Shown here: positions 43,112 to 52,313 of the stretch, in pieces
Numbering within the stretch: position 1 is the first letter of the stretch
Layout of the letters: the number at the start of each line of letters is the position of its first letter
DNA from: Frankia sp. AgB1.9
GTDB lineage: Bacteria > Actinomycetota > Actinomycetes > Frankiales > Frankiaceae
Length of the DNA stretch: 64,000 nucleotides
Reading direction: 5' to 3'
Assembly: GCF_016786355.1 (NCBI RefSeq)
Contig: NZ_JADWYX010000022.1
Span: forward strand, 37,340 to 101,339
The notes under the pieces: model-generated
What the model was told of the DNA's origin: nothing
What the model saw: the letters and a program-made list of their open reading frames with translations, nothing else
The model's database searches: none
Made by a program: the position numbers and the translations under genes

Positions 43112-44329
43112 TCACGCGATGATTCCTCGCACCTTCAGGTCGAGGATCTTCTTCCAGTCGAGTCCGAGGTCGGTGAGGATCGTGTCGCCGTGTTCGTTGA
43201 ACTCGGGCGCGCGGCCCGCGGCGGCGGGTTTCTCGTCGAACTGCACCGGCGAGGCGACCATCTCGAAGGGCACCCCCGCCGCGGTCTCGCACGGCTGCAT
43301 ATAGCCGTTGGCGATCGACTGCGGATCGCGCGCGGCCTCCAAGGTGTCCTGGACGACGGTCCACTGGCCGATGAAGTCCTCGAGCGCGTCGCGCCATTCG
43401 TCGACGGTCCGCTGCGCGATCACCTCCTGGACGGCGCGGGCCGCTTCGTCGCTGTGGGCCATCAGCGAAGGGTGGTCGGCGAACCTGGGGTCGGCGGCGA
43501 GGTCGTCACGTCCGACGCTCTCGCAGAACGGCCGCCAGTAGCGGGCGGCCTGCAGGCAGCTGAACGACAGCCACCTGCCGTCCTTAGTGCGGTACGTGCC
43601 GACCAGCGGGTTGCCGCGTGGGGCGTCGACGGGCGGGGGCGCCCAACCTCGGCCGAGGTTGACCGACAGCCCGATCGCCTGGGCCATCGCCCACATCGCG
43701 GACGACAGCAGCGAGACGTCGACGACGTTTGCCTCGCCGGTGCGTTCCCGGTGGTAGAGCGCCATCGCGATGCCGCCGGCGATGGCCATCGCGCCGATCG
43801 AGTCACCGAATCCCGGTCCCGGCGGGTAGGGCACGTGGCCGTACTCGGGTTGCATGATTCCCATGGCGACGCCGGCGCGGGCCCAGAACGCGAGGCCGTC
43901 GTAGGAGCCCTTGTCGGCGTCGGGGCCGCGTTCGCCCTGGCCTGTTCCGCGCACGTAGATGATGTTCGGGTTGTGCGCGCGGATGTCGTCGACCTCGATG
44001 TGCAGCTTCGCGCGGACCTGCGGGAGCTTGTTGGTCAGGAACACGTCCGAGGTGGCCGCGAGCCGATAGAGAATCTCCGCGCCCTCGGGTGTGGCGATGT
44101 CGAGTGCGAGGCTGCGCTTCCCCCGGTTGGAGTGTTCGAGCAGGACGTGCACGTCGTTCGGGACGAACGCCGTTCCGGTCGAGGCCAGGCCGCGCATGGC
44201 GTCGCCACGCTCGACATGTTCGATCTTGATGACGTCCGCGCCGAGATCGGAGAGGAGCGCCGAGGCCGCCGGCACGAATGTGTGTTCGGCGACCTCCAGG
44301 ACGCGGACGCCTTCCATGACTGACGCCAT
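43112..44329 (-). CDS. CaiB/BaiF-type (family III) CoA transferase
   Basis: A 405-residue enzyme moving CoA between acyl groups. ATG 44329 with AAGGAGAGG upstream. The N-terminal motif is GVRVLEVAEHTFVPAASALL; GADVIKIEHVERGDAMRG is a family hallmark; the likely catalytic Asp is D176 in GPGFGDSIGAMA, followed by YHRERTGEANVVDVSLLSSA. It would activate a carboxylated intermediate as a CoA thioester for later oxidation. It sits between amidohydrolase 1 and the LLM gene in the minus-strand set. Confidence 0.93.
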   Translation of the reverse strand: MASVMEGVRVLEVAEHTFVPAASALLSDLGADVIKIEHVERGDAMRGLASTGTAFVPNDVHVLLEHSNRGKRSLALDIATPEGAEILYRLAATSDVFLTNKLPQVRAKLHIEVDDIRAHNPNIIYVRGTGQGERGPDADKGSYDGLAFWARAGVAMGIMQPEYGHVPYPPGPGFGDSIGAMAIAGGIAMALYHRERTGEANVVDVSLLSSAMWAMAQAIGLSVNLGRGWAPPPVDAPRGNPLVGTYRTKDGRWLSFSCLQAARYWRPFCESVGRDDLAADPRFADHPSLMAHSDEAARAVQEVIAQRTVDEWRDALEDFIGQWTVVQDTLEAARDPQSIANGYMQPCETAAGVPFEMVASPVQFDEKPAAAGRAPEFNEHGDTILTDLGLDWKKILDLKVRGIIA

Positions 44330-44444
44330 GCCTCTCCTTCTCGACGACGGGCCGCCCGCGTGATGCGGGCAGTGGGAAACTGTGGTGCTGCGCGGACCTA
44401 GAGGAGCTCCGCCTTGCGCTGACCGAGCGCTTTCACCCGGGACT

Positions 44445-45341
44445 TCACGAGATGTGGACGGCGCCGAAGCTCTCGATGAAGTCGAGCGTGGCGGCGGTCT
44501 CCCGGGTAAAGCAGGTGATCATCAGGCGGTTGACGCCGGCCTTCTCGATTTCGGCGATCGCCTCTCGGTGCCGTTCTGGCTCGCGGGCCGGGTCCTCGAT
44601 CTCGCTGTAGGAGTAGAGGAAGTCGAGCGGCTCGGTGCGACCGTGTTCCTCCGCTGCCGCGCGCACCTCCTGGATCATCTTGCCGAGCTGTTCCACCGAG
44701 CTGATCGCGACGGTTCGGGCGGTGGTGGACAGCTGCGGGGGCCCGGACATCGGCATCCAGCCCTGGGCCCGCTCGGCGACGCGCCGCCGGCTCAGCTTTG
44801 AGTTGCCGCCGATCCAGATCGGGATCGGGTTCTGCACCGGCCGCGGCCGCGCGATCACGTTCCGGGCGTCGAAGTGCCGGCCCCGGTAGGTGAACGCCTC
44901 TCCGCTCCAGTGCAGCGGTAGGACGTCGAGCGCCTCGTCGAACAGGAGGTTGCGCTCTTCCATGTCCACGCCGAGGGCGAAGAACTCCGACTTCTGGTAG
45001 CCCACGCCGAGCCCGAGGATGAACCGTCCGCCGGAGAGCTTGTCGACCGTCGCCGCGGCCTTGGCGAGCACGAACGGGTTGCGATACGGCGCCACCGAGA
45101 GGTGGGTGAGCAGCCTCAGCCGCTCGGTCGCGGCCGCGGCGAACGCGAGGCCGACGAACGGGTCGAGGCTCTGGTGGCCGCCCGAGGTCAGCCAGTTGGC
45201 GCCCGGGATGGGGTGATCGGTGAGCGCGAAGCCCTCGAAGCCCGCTCGTTCGGCCGCGGCCGCGACCTCGTCGACTGGGCCCGGCTCGAACATGTCACCG
45301 TCGACTCCGCTGGTCTCCGGGTAGTGAAAGAAATACCGCAT
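44445..45341 (-). CDS. LLM-class flavin (probably F420)-dependent oxidoreductase
   Basis: A 298-residue luciferase-like protein. ATG 45341 (MRYFFHYPETSG) with GAGGTGA upstream; a longer in-frame start at 45410 is less likely. The TIM-barrel pattern shows in GFEGFALTDHPIPGANWLTS, LTHLSVAPYRNPFVLAKAAA, TVDKLSGGRFILGLGVGYQK and NPIPIWIGGNSKLSRRRVAE, the last of which binds the cofactor phosphate. The family uses F420 or FMN; the actinobacterial context favours F420 (inference). Likely a redox step in the cluster's pathway. Confidence 0.9.
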   Translation of the reverse strand: MRYFFHYPETSGVDGDMFEPGPVDEVAAAAERAGFEGFALTDHPIPGANWLTSGGHQSLDPFVGLAFAAAATERLRLLTHLSVAPYRNPFVLAKAAATVDKLSGGRFILGLGVGYQKSEFFALGVDMEERNLLFDEALDVLPLHWSGEAFTYRGRHFDARNVIARPRPVQNPIPIWIGGNSKLSRRRVAERAQGWMPMSGPPQLSTTARTVAISSVEQLGKMIQEVRAAAEEHGRTEPLDFLYSYSEIEDPAREPERHREAIAEIEKAGVNRLMITCFTRETAATLDFIESFGAVHIS

Positions 45342-45426
45342 TGTCACCTCGTCCGTAATCCCGACGACGCCTTGTTGGACGTGTCGGTGTTCTTCGCGCG
45401 GCTCTGGCACTGCTTTCCGTGGACGC

Positions 45427-46626
45427 CTATCCGATGACGAGTGGCAGGGTCTCCCACCCGCGCACGGTGGAGGTCTGCGCGAGCTTCGCGGCCTCCCAGT
45501 CGACCTCCCAGTCGGGGAAGCGGGTGAGGATCTCCTCGAGCGCCACCCGGCCTTCGAGCCGGGCCAGCGCCGCGCCGAGGCAGTAGTGGGCGCCGAATCC
45601 GAAGGTGAGCTGCTGGCTGATCCGCCGGTGAATGTCGAGCCGGTCAGGATCGCCGAAGCGTTCCTCGTCCCGGTTCGCCGACGCGAGGACGAAGACGACG
45701 GCGGCGCCGGCGGGGACCGTCGTGTCGTGGAACACGACGTCCTCGGTGACGTAGCGGGCGACGAACGGGGCGGGCGGCTCGAGACGCAGGATCTCCTCGA
45801 TGCCGTTCGGGATCAGCGACCGGTCGGCCACCAGCTCCCGCCGGGCCTCTGGATGGCGGGCCAGAGTCGAGCCGATCCAGCCGATGAGCCGGCCGGTCGT
45901 CTCGTTGCCGGCGCTCGCCACGATGGTGACGTAGGAGAGGACCTCGTCGCGGGTAAGCGTCCGCGTCACCCCCTGCTCGTCGGTGAACTCGGTGGTGAGC
46001 AGGTCGGTCATCAGGTCGTCGGACGGGTGCTCTTTCCGCCAGTCGATGTAGGGGCCGAAGATCTCGCCTGACAGGATGGCGCCCTCGGAGAGGTCCATCT
46101 GGCCGCCGTTCTCGGTGCGCAGCTTGCTGTCGAACATGTCCCGAAGCTCGGCCTGGTCGCCCTCGGGGATGCCCATCAGCATGCCGATCACCCGCATCGG
46201 CATCTCCGCGCCGACGGCCTGGATCAGGTCGAACCGCTTCTCGCCGACCAGCGGGTCGAGCACCTGCCGGCAGTACTCCCGCACCTTCGGCTCGAGGGCG
46301 CTGATCCGGCGCGGCGTGAACACCCGCACGAGGAGGCGCCGGTGGATGTCGTGTGAGGGCGGGTCCTCGAAGATGAGCGTGCCCGGGGGAATATCCAGAC
46401 CGGACCTGATCAGCTCCAGGATCCCGCCGCGGGCCGAGCTGAACGTCTTCGCATCCGGCAGCCCCCGCTCGCAGTCGGCGAAACGGGTGAGCGCGTAGAA
46501 ATCATGTTTCTCGTTGTAGTAGAGCGGTGCCTCCGCCCGTAGCCGACCGAAGGTCGGGTAGGGGTCAGCCGCTAATGCCGGGTCGTATGGATCCCAGTAG
46601 ACCGAATCGACGGTCGTCATCATCAT
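45427..46626 (-). CDS. Cytochrome P450 (cluster P450-2)
   Basis: A 399-residue P450. Three consecutive ATGs (46626, 46623, 46620) give MMMTTVDSVYWDPYDP; AGGA upstream suits the first. I-helix AGNETT (239-244), ExxR EEILR (277-281), heme loop FGFGAHYCLGAALARLEG with Cys349. The 'AGNETT' form, with Asn in place of the more common acidic residue neighbour, is shared with some steroid- and terpene-acting actinobacterial P450s. It starts 17 bp after the amidohydrolase-2 stop, clearly co-transcribed. The open frame extending upstream of it to 47217 is antisense read-through. Confidence 0.93.
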   Translation of the reverse strand: MMMTTVDSVYWDPYDPALAADPYPTFGRLRAEAPLYYNEKHDFYALTRFADCERGLPDAKTFSSARGGILELIRSGLDIPPGTLIFEDPPSHDIHRRLLVRVFTPRRISALEPKVREYCRQVLDPLVGEKRFDLIQAVGAEMPMRVIGMLMGIPEGDQAELRDMFDSKLRTENGGQMDLSEGAILSGEIFGPYIDWRKEHPSDDLMTDLLTTEFTDEQGVTRTLTRDEVLSYVTIVASAGNETTGRLIGWIGSTLARHPEARRELVADRSLIPNGIEEILRLEPPAPFVARYVTEDVVFHDTTVPAGAAVVFVLASANRDEERFGDPDRLDIHRRISQQLTFGFGAHYCLGAALARLEGRVALEEILTRFPDWEVDWEAAKLAQTSTVRGWETLPLVIG

Positions 46627-46643
46627 CCACGATTCCTGTGTCG

Positions 46644-47819
46644 TCAGACCCGGTAGAGCTGGGCCGCGTTGCCGCCCATGACCTTCAGCTGGGTCTGGGG
46701 GCGCAGGGTGGCGATCGTGTCGCTCACCTGCTCGATCGGGCTCGGGTGCAGGCAGGTCGGGTGCGGGAAGTCGGTCTCGAACATGATCCGGTCCTCGCCG
46801 ACCTGGTCGATGAGGTGCTGCAGGTCCCCGCGGCCGGTCTCGAACCAGAACGTGGCGTACCAGTTGCTCTGGAAGTACTCCGACGGCTTCTTCTGGAGCT
46901 TCTTCGCCCAGGCGGGGGCGTTCTCCAGCAACTCGTAGTCCATTGCCTCGAGCATGAAAGGCACCCAGCCGATGCCGGACTCGACGGACACCATCTGCAG
47001 GGTGGGGTGCCGGTCGAAGATTCCGGAGTAGGCGCTGTTGAGCAGCACGCGCGAGTTGTTCTGGAACAGCGAGGCGCCGCCGATCGCGGGCTTGACATAG
47101 TCGTCCTGGCTCGGCCAGAAGGTCGTGCCGAAGTAGGCGAGCGCCGTCTGGCTGGCGCCGATGTGGAAGTGCACCGGCAGGTCGAGCCCCGCGCACACCT
47201 CCCAGAACGGGTCCCACGCGTGGTCACCGAGGTCCGGCGACCCGGAGTCCTGGGGGTCGGCGGTCATGTTGACACCCCGGGCACCCTGCGCGGCGCAGCG
47301 CCGGGCCTCCCGAACGCAGTCGTCGATGCTCCAGGCCGGCATGATCGGCATCGGCAGCAGCCGGTCGCCCGACTGCTCCTGCACCTCGGCCATCGCGTCG
47401 TTGTAGAGCTCGACGCAGAGCCGCAGCAGGACCTCGTCCTGCACCGAGTTGCGCAGGTTCTGACCGCCGATGCCGATCTGGTTCGGGTAGAGGACCTGCG
47501 CGTTGATGCCCAGCTCGTCCATGAGGCGCAGGCGCTGCGTCGCGTCCCACGCGGCGGGGTGTACGTCGTCGATGGTCCACGACCCGCCCTGGGACGCGCG
47601 GAACGCGTGCTTCTTCCCGTCGTGGTCGACAGTGCCGCCCGAGCCCGCCTTACCGAACGTCTTGCCCTCGATCACCCACATGGGCATCCCGTCGACCTGC
47701 TCGACGTGGGGCACCCGATCCTCGTAGCCCTTCGGGGCCCGTTCGGTGAAAAGATCGTGACGCTCGGTCATGTGCGAGTCGGCGTCGATCACTCGCAGAC
47801 CGTCGGCCAGCTTGGCCAT
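46644..47819 (-). CDS. Amidohydrolase-2 (ACMSD-like) family protein, copy 2
   Basis: A 391-residue TIM-barrel protein and first gene of the minus-strand operon. ATG 47819 with AAGGAGG upstream. RVIDADSHMTERHDLFTERA holds the D-x-H metal motif (DSH). LPVHFHIGAS gives the barrel His, VESGIGWVPFMLEAMDYELL the family signature, and ITFETDFPHPT-like MFETDFPHPTCLHPS the late Asp. 'Predicted TIM-barrel metal-dependent hydrolase' is the general annotation. Its promoter region holds a perfect 16-bp palindrome shared with the divergent GntR regulator. Confidence 0.9.
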   Translation of the reverse strand: MAKLADGLRVIDADSHMTERHDLFTERAPKGYEDRVPHVEQVDGMPMWVIEGKTFGKAGSGGTVDHDGKKHAFRASQGGSWTIDDVHPAAWDATQRLRLMDELGINAQVLYPNQIGIGGQNLRNSVQDEVLLRLCVELYNDAMAEVQEQSGDRLLPMPIMPAWSIDDCVREARRCAAQGARGVNMTADPQDSGSPDLGDHAWDPFWEVCAGLDLPVHFHIGASQTALAYFGTTFWPSQDDYVKPAIGGASLFQNNSRVLLNSAYSGIFDRHPTLQMVSVESGIGWVPFMLEAMDYELLENAPAWAKKLQKKPSEYFQSNWYATFWFETGRGDLQHLIDQVGEDRIMFETDFPHPTCLHPSPIEQVSDTIATLRPQTQLKVMGGNAAQLYRV

Positions 47820-47864
47820 TGGAGCCTCCTTGCGTCCGCCCGGTCGCGCCTGCCTGGCGCGTCG

Positions 47865-47880
47865 GTGAGCGTACGCTCAC
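47865..47880. promoter_or_regulatory. Perfect 16-bp palindrome in the GntR/amidohydrolase divergent promoter
   Basis: GTGAGCGTACGCTCAC lies 46 bp before the amidohydrolase ATG and 67 bp before the GntR GTG. AT-rich TATTCTATTTTCTATTG next to it (47896-47912) could supply -10 elements. The most likely reading is the GntR operator. Confidence 0.75.
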
Positions 47881-47946
47881 TTCTGAGGTCTCGCAATATT
47901 CTATTTTCTATTGACCGGCAGCGCTACTAGCAGCCAGGATGGCGAA

Positions 47947-48636
47947 GTGGTGATCAAATCCGGGTCGCAGCGGACGAAGACGAGCGCTCTGGTCGTCGAG
48001 CACGTGCAGCGGGAGATCTTCGACGGGCGCCTGCGGTGCGGCGACCGGATCTACGTCGAGCGGCTCAGCGCCGTCCTCGACGTCAGCCCCACCCCGGTCC
48101 GCGAGGCCTTCGTCCTGCTCGAACGGGACGGCCTGGTGAAGGCGCAGGTGCATCGCGCGACGTTGGTACAGCACTTCGACGCCCGCACCCTGCGCGCCGA
48201 CTTCCACATCCTCGGCTACCTCGGTGGCGTGGCCGCCGCTCGCGTCGCCGAGGATCGTGACCCGGAGGTGCTCGACCAGCTCAGGAGCCTTCTCGATGAG
48301 CTGGCGAGCAGCGGCGACGTGGCCGGTCGTCGCAGGGACCTGGCCACCGAGATCCTCCGGGTGCAGCACCGGGCCGGGGCGACCCCTCGGCTACTGGAGG
48401 AGCTCCGTGGTCAGGGCAGGTTCCTCGGGTGGGCTGCAGGTGAGAGCGAGCGGCGAAGCCACGAGGACATCGTCGAGGCTCACCGACTGGTCATCGAGGC
48501 GATCGTCGCCGGTGACCCCTGGCGGGCGTCGCAGGCGCGCGTGGCCGAGGCCACGGAGGCCGGCGAACAGGTCATCCACGAGCTGACCCGGCGCGGTGTG
48601 CTGCGGGCCGACGGCACCAACGCCGCCGTCGAGTAG
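47947..48636 (+). CDS. GntR-family (FCD-type) transcriptional regulator
   Basis: A 229-residue regulator. GTG 47947 (or the adjacent GTG 47950), with AGGA 7 nt upstream. The winged helix-turn-helix spans residues ~15-75: LVVEHVQREIFDGRLRCGDR, VERLSAVLDVSPTPVREAFV, LLERDGLVKAQVHRATLV. The C-terminal helical FCD domain (ADFHILGYLGGVAAARVAED; HEDIVEAHRLVIEAIVAGDP) normally binds a carboxylate or acyl-CoA-like ligand, sometimes with a metal held by His/Asp residues. Its place between the two catabolic arms makes it the likely cluster regulator. Confidence 0.92.
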   Translation: MVIKSGSQRTKTSALVVEHVQREIFDGRLRCGDRIYVERLSAVLDVSPTPVREAFVLLERDGLVKAQVHRATLVQHFDARTLRADFHILGYLGGVAAARVAEDRDPEVLDQLRSLLDELASSGDVAGRRRDLATEILRVQHRAGATPRLLEELRGQGRFLGWAAGESERRSHEDIVEAHRLVIEAIVAGDPWRASQARVAEATEAGEQVIHELTRRGVLRADGTNAAVE

Positions 48637-48982
48637 TGGTCCGGCGTGCCCGGCGGGCGGCGCGAGGCCGTGAGCTCGTCGAAAAGGCGTGGGTCATCTG
48701 GGCCTTTCCCGCCCTGGGTCGGGTGTACGTAGCTCGCGTCCCCTTTGACCGGACCTCTAGCCAGGAGAGCAAGCGTTCACTACAGTCGTAAATGCTGGGC
48801 GGTCGCCCAGCAGGAGAGTGACCCCCGGGCGTCGCGACGGGTGGCGGACGCGCGTGACGCCTCGACTCGGGGACCTCGGTACGCCGACCTGGCGGGGGCC
48901 CCTCCTCCGTGGGAGACCTTGGCCCGTTGGCTGCCGAAGGAGTGCCGTCCGCACCCTTTGCCGACTCCTAGAAGTGTGAAGA

Positions 48983-50215
48983 ATGATTGAGAAGTCAGCC
49001 GGAGCTCAGGGCCTGATCGACGACGAGTGGGTCGAGAGGCACTTCGATCCCGTCGCGCCCGAACTCGCCCGCGACTTACATCCGACTCTTGCCCGGGCTC
49101 GCTCGCGGTGTCCCGTGACCCACAGCGACCAGCACGGCGGCTTCTGGGTGGTCACGCGCAAGGAGGACGTCCTGCGCGTCGCCCAGGACTGGCAGACCTT
49201 CACCTCGGAGGAGGGAATCACCGTTCCGGCGCCGCCGGGGCCGTCGATGAAGATCCTGCCGGTCACGGTCGACCCGCCGCTGCAGCGTGCGTTCCGGCAG
49301 CTGACCAATCCCTACTTCAGGCCGGCCGTGGTCAGTGAGTGGGAGGCGCCGACTCGCCAGCTCGTGAACCGGCTCATCGACGGTTTCATTGAGGAGGGCA
49401 CCTGCGAGTTCATGGACGCGTTCGCGCGGCCGCTCCCAGGGCTGGCGTTCTTCGACCTCGCGCTGCACGCTCCCGCGGAGGACCTGGAAGAGGTGAACGG
49501 ATACGCCACGATGGCGGGACAGATTCACCGCCCCGAGGCGATGGACTGCCTGATGAAGCTGGCCGGCTGGATCAGCGAGTTCATCGAGAAGCGGCGGCAG
49601 GACGGGCCGCGCGGGGACGTGGTCGACGCCGTGATGGGGGCCGAGATCGAGGGGCGCCCGATCACCCCCGAGGAGGTGATCGGCACGATTCACCTGTTGA
49701 TCCTCGGTGGCCTCGAGACGACCGCCGGCGTGCTGGGGATGGCCATGCAGCGCATGTGCGAGCACCCCGAGATCCTCGTGTCGCTGCGGGAGCGCCCAGA
49801 GCTCATCCCGAACGCCGTCGAGGAGTTCCTCCGGATGGACGGCTCCTTCGTGGGCATCGCCCGCTGCGCTCGCCACGACACCGAGGTGGGCGGGCAGACG
49901 ATCAGGCAGGGCGAGCAGGTCCTGATGTACTGGGCGTCCGCCAACCGCGACGAGGCCGAGTTCGAGAACCCCGACGTGTTCGACCTTGATCGCTCCAAGA
50001 ACCCGCACCTCGCGTTCGGCGCGGGTCCACATCGGTGCGCGGGCTCCAACCTGGCAAGGATGAACCTGCGCGTCGCGCTCGACGCGATCGTTCAGCGGCT
50101 GCATGACGTCCGCCTGCAGCCGGGCGCCGACATCGAGTTCATCTCGACCTTCAGCCGGGCGCCGGTGTCCGTTCCGATCACGTTCACGCCAGGCCCGAGA
50201 AGTGAGAGTTCATGA
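48983..50215 (+). CDS. Cytochrome P450 (cluster P450-3)
   Basis: A 410-residue P450, ATG 48983, with only a GAAG-type ribosome-binding site. I-helix GGLETT (242-247), in which Glu replaces the commoner Asp/Glu-Thr arrangement, ExxR EFLR (281-284), heme loop FGAGPHRCAGSNLARMN with Cys352. The HRCAGSNLARMN type resembles CYP group members acting on terpenes and camphor-like compounds, but this is a family impression only. It differs clearly from P450-1 and P450-2. The 346-bp gap before it (48637-48982) contains a CTGGGCG/CGCCCAG hairpin at 48794-48809 and no gene. Confidence 0.92.
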   Translation: MIEKSAGAQGLIDDEWVERHFDPVAPELARDLHPTLARARSRCPVTHSDQHGGFWVVTRKEDVLRVAQDWQTFTSEEGITVPAPPGPSMKILPVTVDPPLQRAFRQLTNPYFRPAVVSEWEAPTRQLVNRLIDGFIEEGTCEFMDAFARPLPGLAFFDLALHAPAEDLEEVNGYATMAGQIHRPEAMDCLMKLAGWISEFIEKRRQDGPRGDVVDAVMGAEIEGRPITPEEVIGTIHLLILGGLETTAGVLGMAMQRMCEHPEILVSLRERPELIPNAVEEFLRMDGSFVGIARCARHDTEVGGQTIRQGEQVLMYWASANRDEAEFENPDVFDLDRSKNPHLAFGAGPHRCAGSNLARMNLRVALDAIVQRLHDVRLQPGADIEFISTFSRAPVSVPITFTPGPRSESS

Positions 50216-50255
50216 ATTCGCGGGCAATTTCAATGACCTCTTGGAAGGTAGCGTG

Positions 50256-51719
50256 ATGGCGGAGTCGGGGTACGACAGGACGCGGCCACAGGTACATCTG
50301 GGGATCGGCTCCGAGCGGCTGGGCGTCGGTTCCGCGGGGACCTTCGAGCATATCGACCCGTGCACCGGAGAAGTTGACGCCATCGTCCCGCTCGCCGGTC
50401 CCAGCGAGATCGACCAGGCCGTTCGGCTCGCGCAGGAGGCCTTCCTCGGCTGGCGGGATGTGCGCCCGGCGGAACGGCGCCGGCTGCTGTTCCGGTTGGC
50501 CGACCTCATCGAGGCCAATGCCGACGAGTTCACCCGCAGAGCCATCCTCGACAACGGAATGGCCGCGAGGTCGGCGTCTGGCCTGGTCGGGGGTGCCGCA
50601 GAATGGACACGTTACTACGCCGGTTTCGCAGACAAGATCTCCGGTCGGGTCAACTCGTCGTTCGGGCCAGATGGCGAGTTCAGCTACACGCTCGCCCAGC
50701 CCTACGGCGTCATCGGCACCATCATCACCTGGAACGGCCCACTGACCTCGTTGACGATGAAGGTCCCGCCGGCCCTCGCCGCGGGTAACACCGTGGTCGT
50801 CAAGCCGTCGGAGATGACACCGTTCGCCGCCGAGCTGTTCGCCGACCTCGTGGACGAGGCGGGTTTCCCGTCGGGTGTGGTGAGCGTGCTGCCGGGTTCC
50901 GTGGAGGCGGGCGCGGCCCTCGTGGATCACCCACTCGTTCAGAAGATCACGTTCACCGGTGGCCCGGCGACCGCCACGGCCATCCTGCACGCCTGCGCGA
51001 AGCAGATGAAGCCAGCGGTGCTCGAACTCGGCGGCAAGTCGGCGAACCTCGTCTTCGATGACGCCGATCTGGACACCGCGATCCCGTGGGGCACCCTGCG
51101 GGTGCTCGCGACGGTGAGCGGGCAGGGCTGCGCGTTTCCGACTCGCATGCTCGTCCAGGAATCGATCTACGACGAGACGCTCGATAGGGTCGCCGCCCTG
51201 GTCAAGGGGATCCGGGTCGGTGACCCCTGGGACACCGACACCGACATCGGCCCGGTGGTCAACGAAGCCGCGGCCGTCCGCATCCTCGGCATGATCGAGC
51301 GGGCCAAGCAGGACGGGGCCAGGCTCATCGCCGGCGGTGGACGCGCGCAGGGTCTCCACCCGGGCGGCAGCTTCCTCGAACCGACCGTCTTCGCCGACGT
51401 CGATCCGCACTCCGAACTTGGTCAGAACGAGGTGTTCGGCCCCGTGCTGTCGATCATGCCGTTCGCTACCGAGGAGCAGGCGATCGAGATAGCCAACAGC
51501 ACGCGGTATGGATTGTCGTCCTACATCCAGACCAAGGATGTGCGGCGCGCGCACCGGGTCGCCGAGCGCCTCGACGCCGGCGCGACGATGGTCAACGGCG
51601 CTCCGAATCTCATGGTCAATCGCCCGTTCGGCGGCCAGGGATACAGCGGTTATGGCAAGGAAGGCGGACCCGACGGTCTCGCCGAGTTCCAGCGGATCAA
51701 GACCATCGCGATGGTCTGA
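50256..51719 (+). CDS. Aldehyde dehydrogenase
   Basis: A 487-residue NAD(P)-dependent ALDH. ATG 50256 has GGAAGG 7 nt upstream; an earlier in-frame start would overlap the P450-3 end. Conserved residues: Asn160 in TIITWNGPL, KPSEMTPF at the cofactor site, Glu257 in LELGGKSANL, and catalytic Cys292 in SGQGCAFPTR. EVFGPVLSIMPFATEEQAIE and YGKEGGPDGLAEFQRIKTIA are C-terminal hallmarks. It follows P450-3 by 40 bp and probably oxidises the aldehyde produced after hydroxylation and alcohol oxidation. Confidence 0.94.
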   Translation: MAESGYDRTRPQVHLGIGSERLGVGSAGTFEHIDPCTGEVDAIVPLAGPSEIDQAVRLAQEAFLGWRDVRPAERRRLLFRLADLIEANADEFTRRAILDNGMAARSASGLVGGAAEWTRYYAGFADKISGRVNSSFGPDGEFSYTLAQPYGVIGTIITWNGPLTSLTMKVPPALAAGNTVVVKPSEMTPFAAELFADLVDEAGFPSGVVSVLPGSVEAGAALVDHPLVQKITFTGGPATATAILHACAKQMKPAVLELGGKSANLVFDDADLDTAIPWGTLRVLATVSGQGCAFPTRMLVQESIYDETLDRVAALVKGIRVGDPWDTDTDIGPVVNEAAAVRILGMIERAKQDGARLIAGGGRAQGLHPGGSFLEPTVFADVDPHSELGQNEVFGPVLSIMPFATEEQAIEIANSTRYGLSSYIQTKDVRRAHRVAERLDAGATMVNGAPNLMVNRPFGGQGYSGYGKEGGPDGLAEFQRIKTIAMV

Positions 51720-51796
51720 GAACCCGAGGCCACAGGTTCCCGACAGACACCTCTGTCGACGGCGGCGTTGACGCTCCGCGAGATCGAAGGAAGACG

Positions 51797-52291
51797 ATGG
51801 CGCAGATCGAAACCCTCGTGACCCCCGAGTTTGAGGCGCAAAATGGGGTGTGGACGGATGAGGATGTCTCCTACCCTGTCGCGGCGTCCGACATTCGCAA
51901 GTGGGCCATCGCGGTGTACTGGGGCGAGACGCCGCCGAGAATCTACTGGGACGAGGTCTACGCCAAGTCGACTCGCTGGGGCGGGATCATTGCCCCGGAC
52001 GACTTCAATCCCTTCGCCTGGGCCGTCCCGATGGTGAGACCGACACCGGCGGGCGCGGTGCCAGGTCAAGAGACGAAGAAAGGCGGAAACGCCCTCAACG
52101 GCGGCATGACCGACAAGTTCGGCGTGAAGATGCGGCCGGGGGACGTCATCGCCACCCGATCCCGTCTGACGCGCTGGGAGGAACGTCAGGGCCGTAACGG
52201 TCTGACTCTCTACACATACGTCGCGACCGAGTGGACCAACCAGAACGGCGAGATGGTCAAGACGCGGGTCAAGACCACCATTCGCTACTGA
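51797..52291 (+). CDS. MaoC-like dehydratase, FAS1-like N-terminal (hot-dog) domain protein
   Basis: A 164-residue hot-dog-fold protein, ATG 51797, with GAAGGAAG upstream. VAASDIRKWAIAVYWGETPP, RWGGIIAPDDFNPFAWAVPM and MRPGDVIATRSRLTRWEERQ, then GLTLYTYVATEWTNQNGEMV, match the MaoC_dehydrat_N pattern. These half-size subunits usually pair with a second MaoC protein to make an enoyl-CoA hydratase; no partner gene is next to it, so the active site may be incomplete alone. It is the last gene of the GntR-side arm and is followed by palindrome I. Confidence 0.88.
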   Translation: MAQIETLVTPEFEAQNGVWTDEDVSYPVAASDIRKWAIAVYWGETPPRIYWDEVYAKSTRWGGIIAPDDFNPFAWAVPMVRPTPAGAVPGQETKKGGNALNGGMTDKFGVKMRPGDVIATRSRLTRWEERQGRNGLTLYTYVATEWTNQNGEMVKTRVKTTIRY

Positions 52292-52313
52292 AGCCAAGGT
52301 CCGCCCGTCGCCT

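Noticed and set aside
45427..47217. 596-codon frame extending P450-2 upstream
   Set aside because: The extension overlaps the amidohydrolase gene in another frame; the P450 begins at the triple ATG at 46626.
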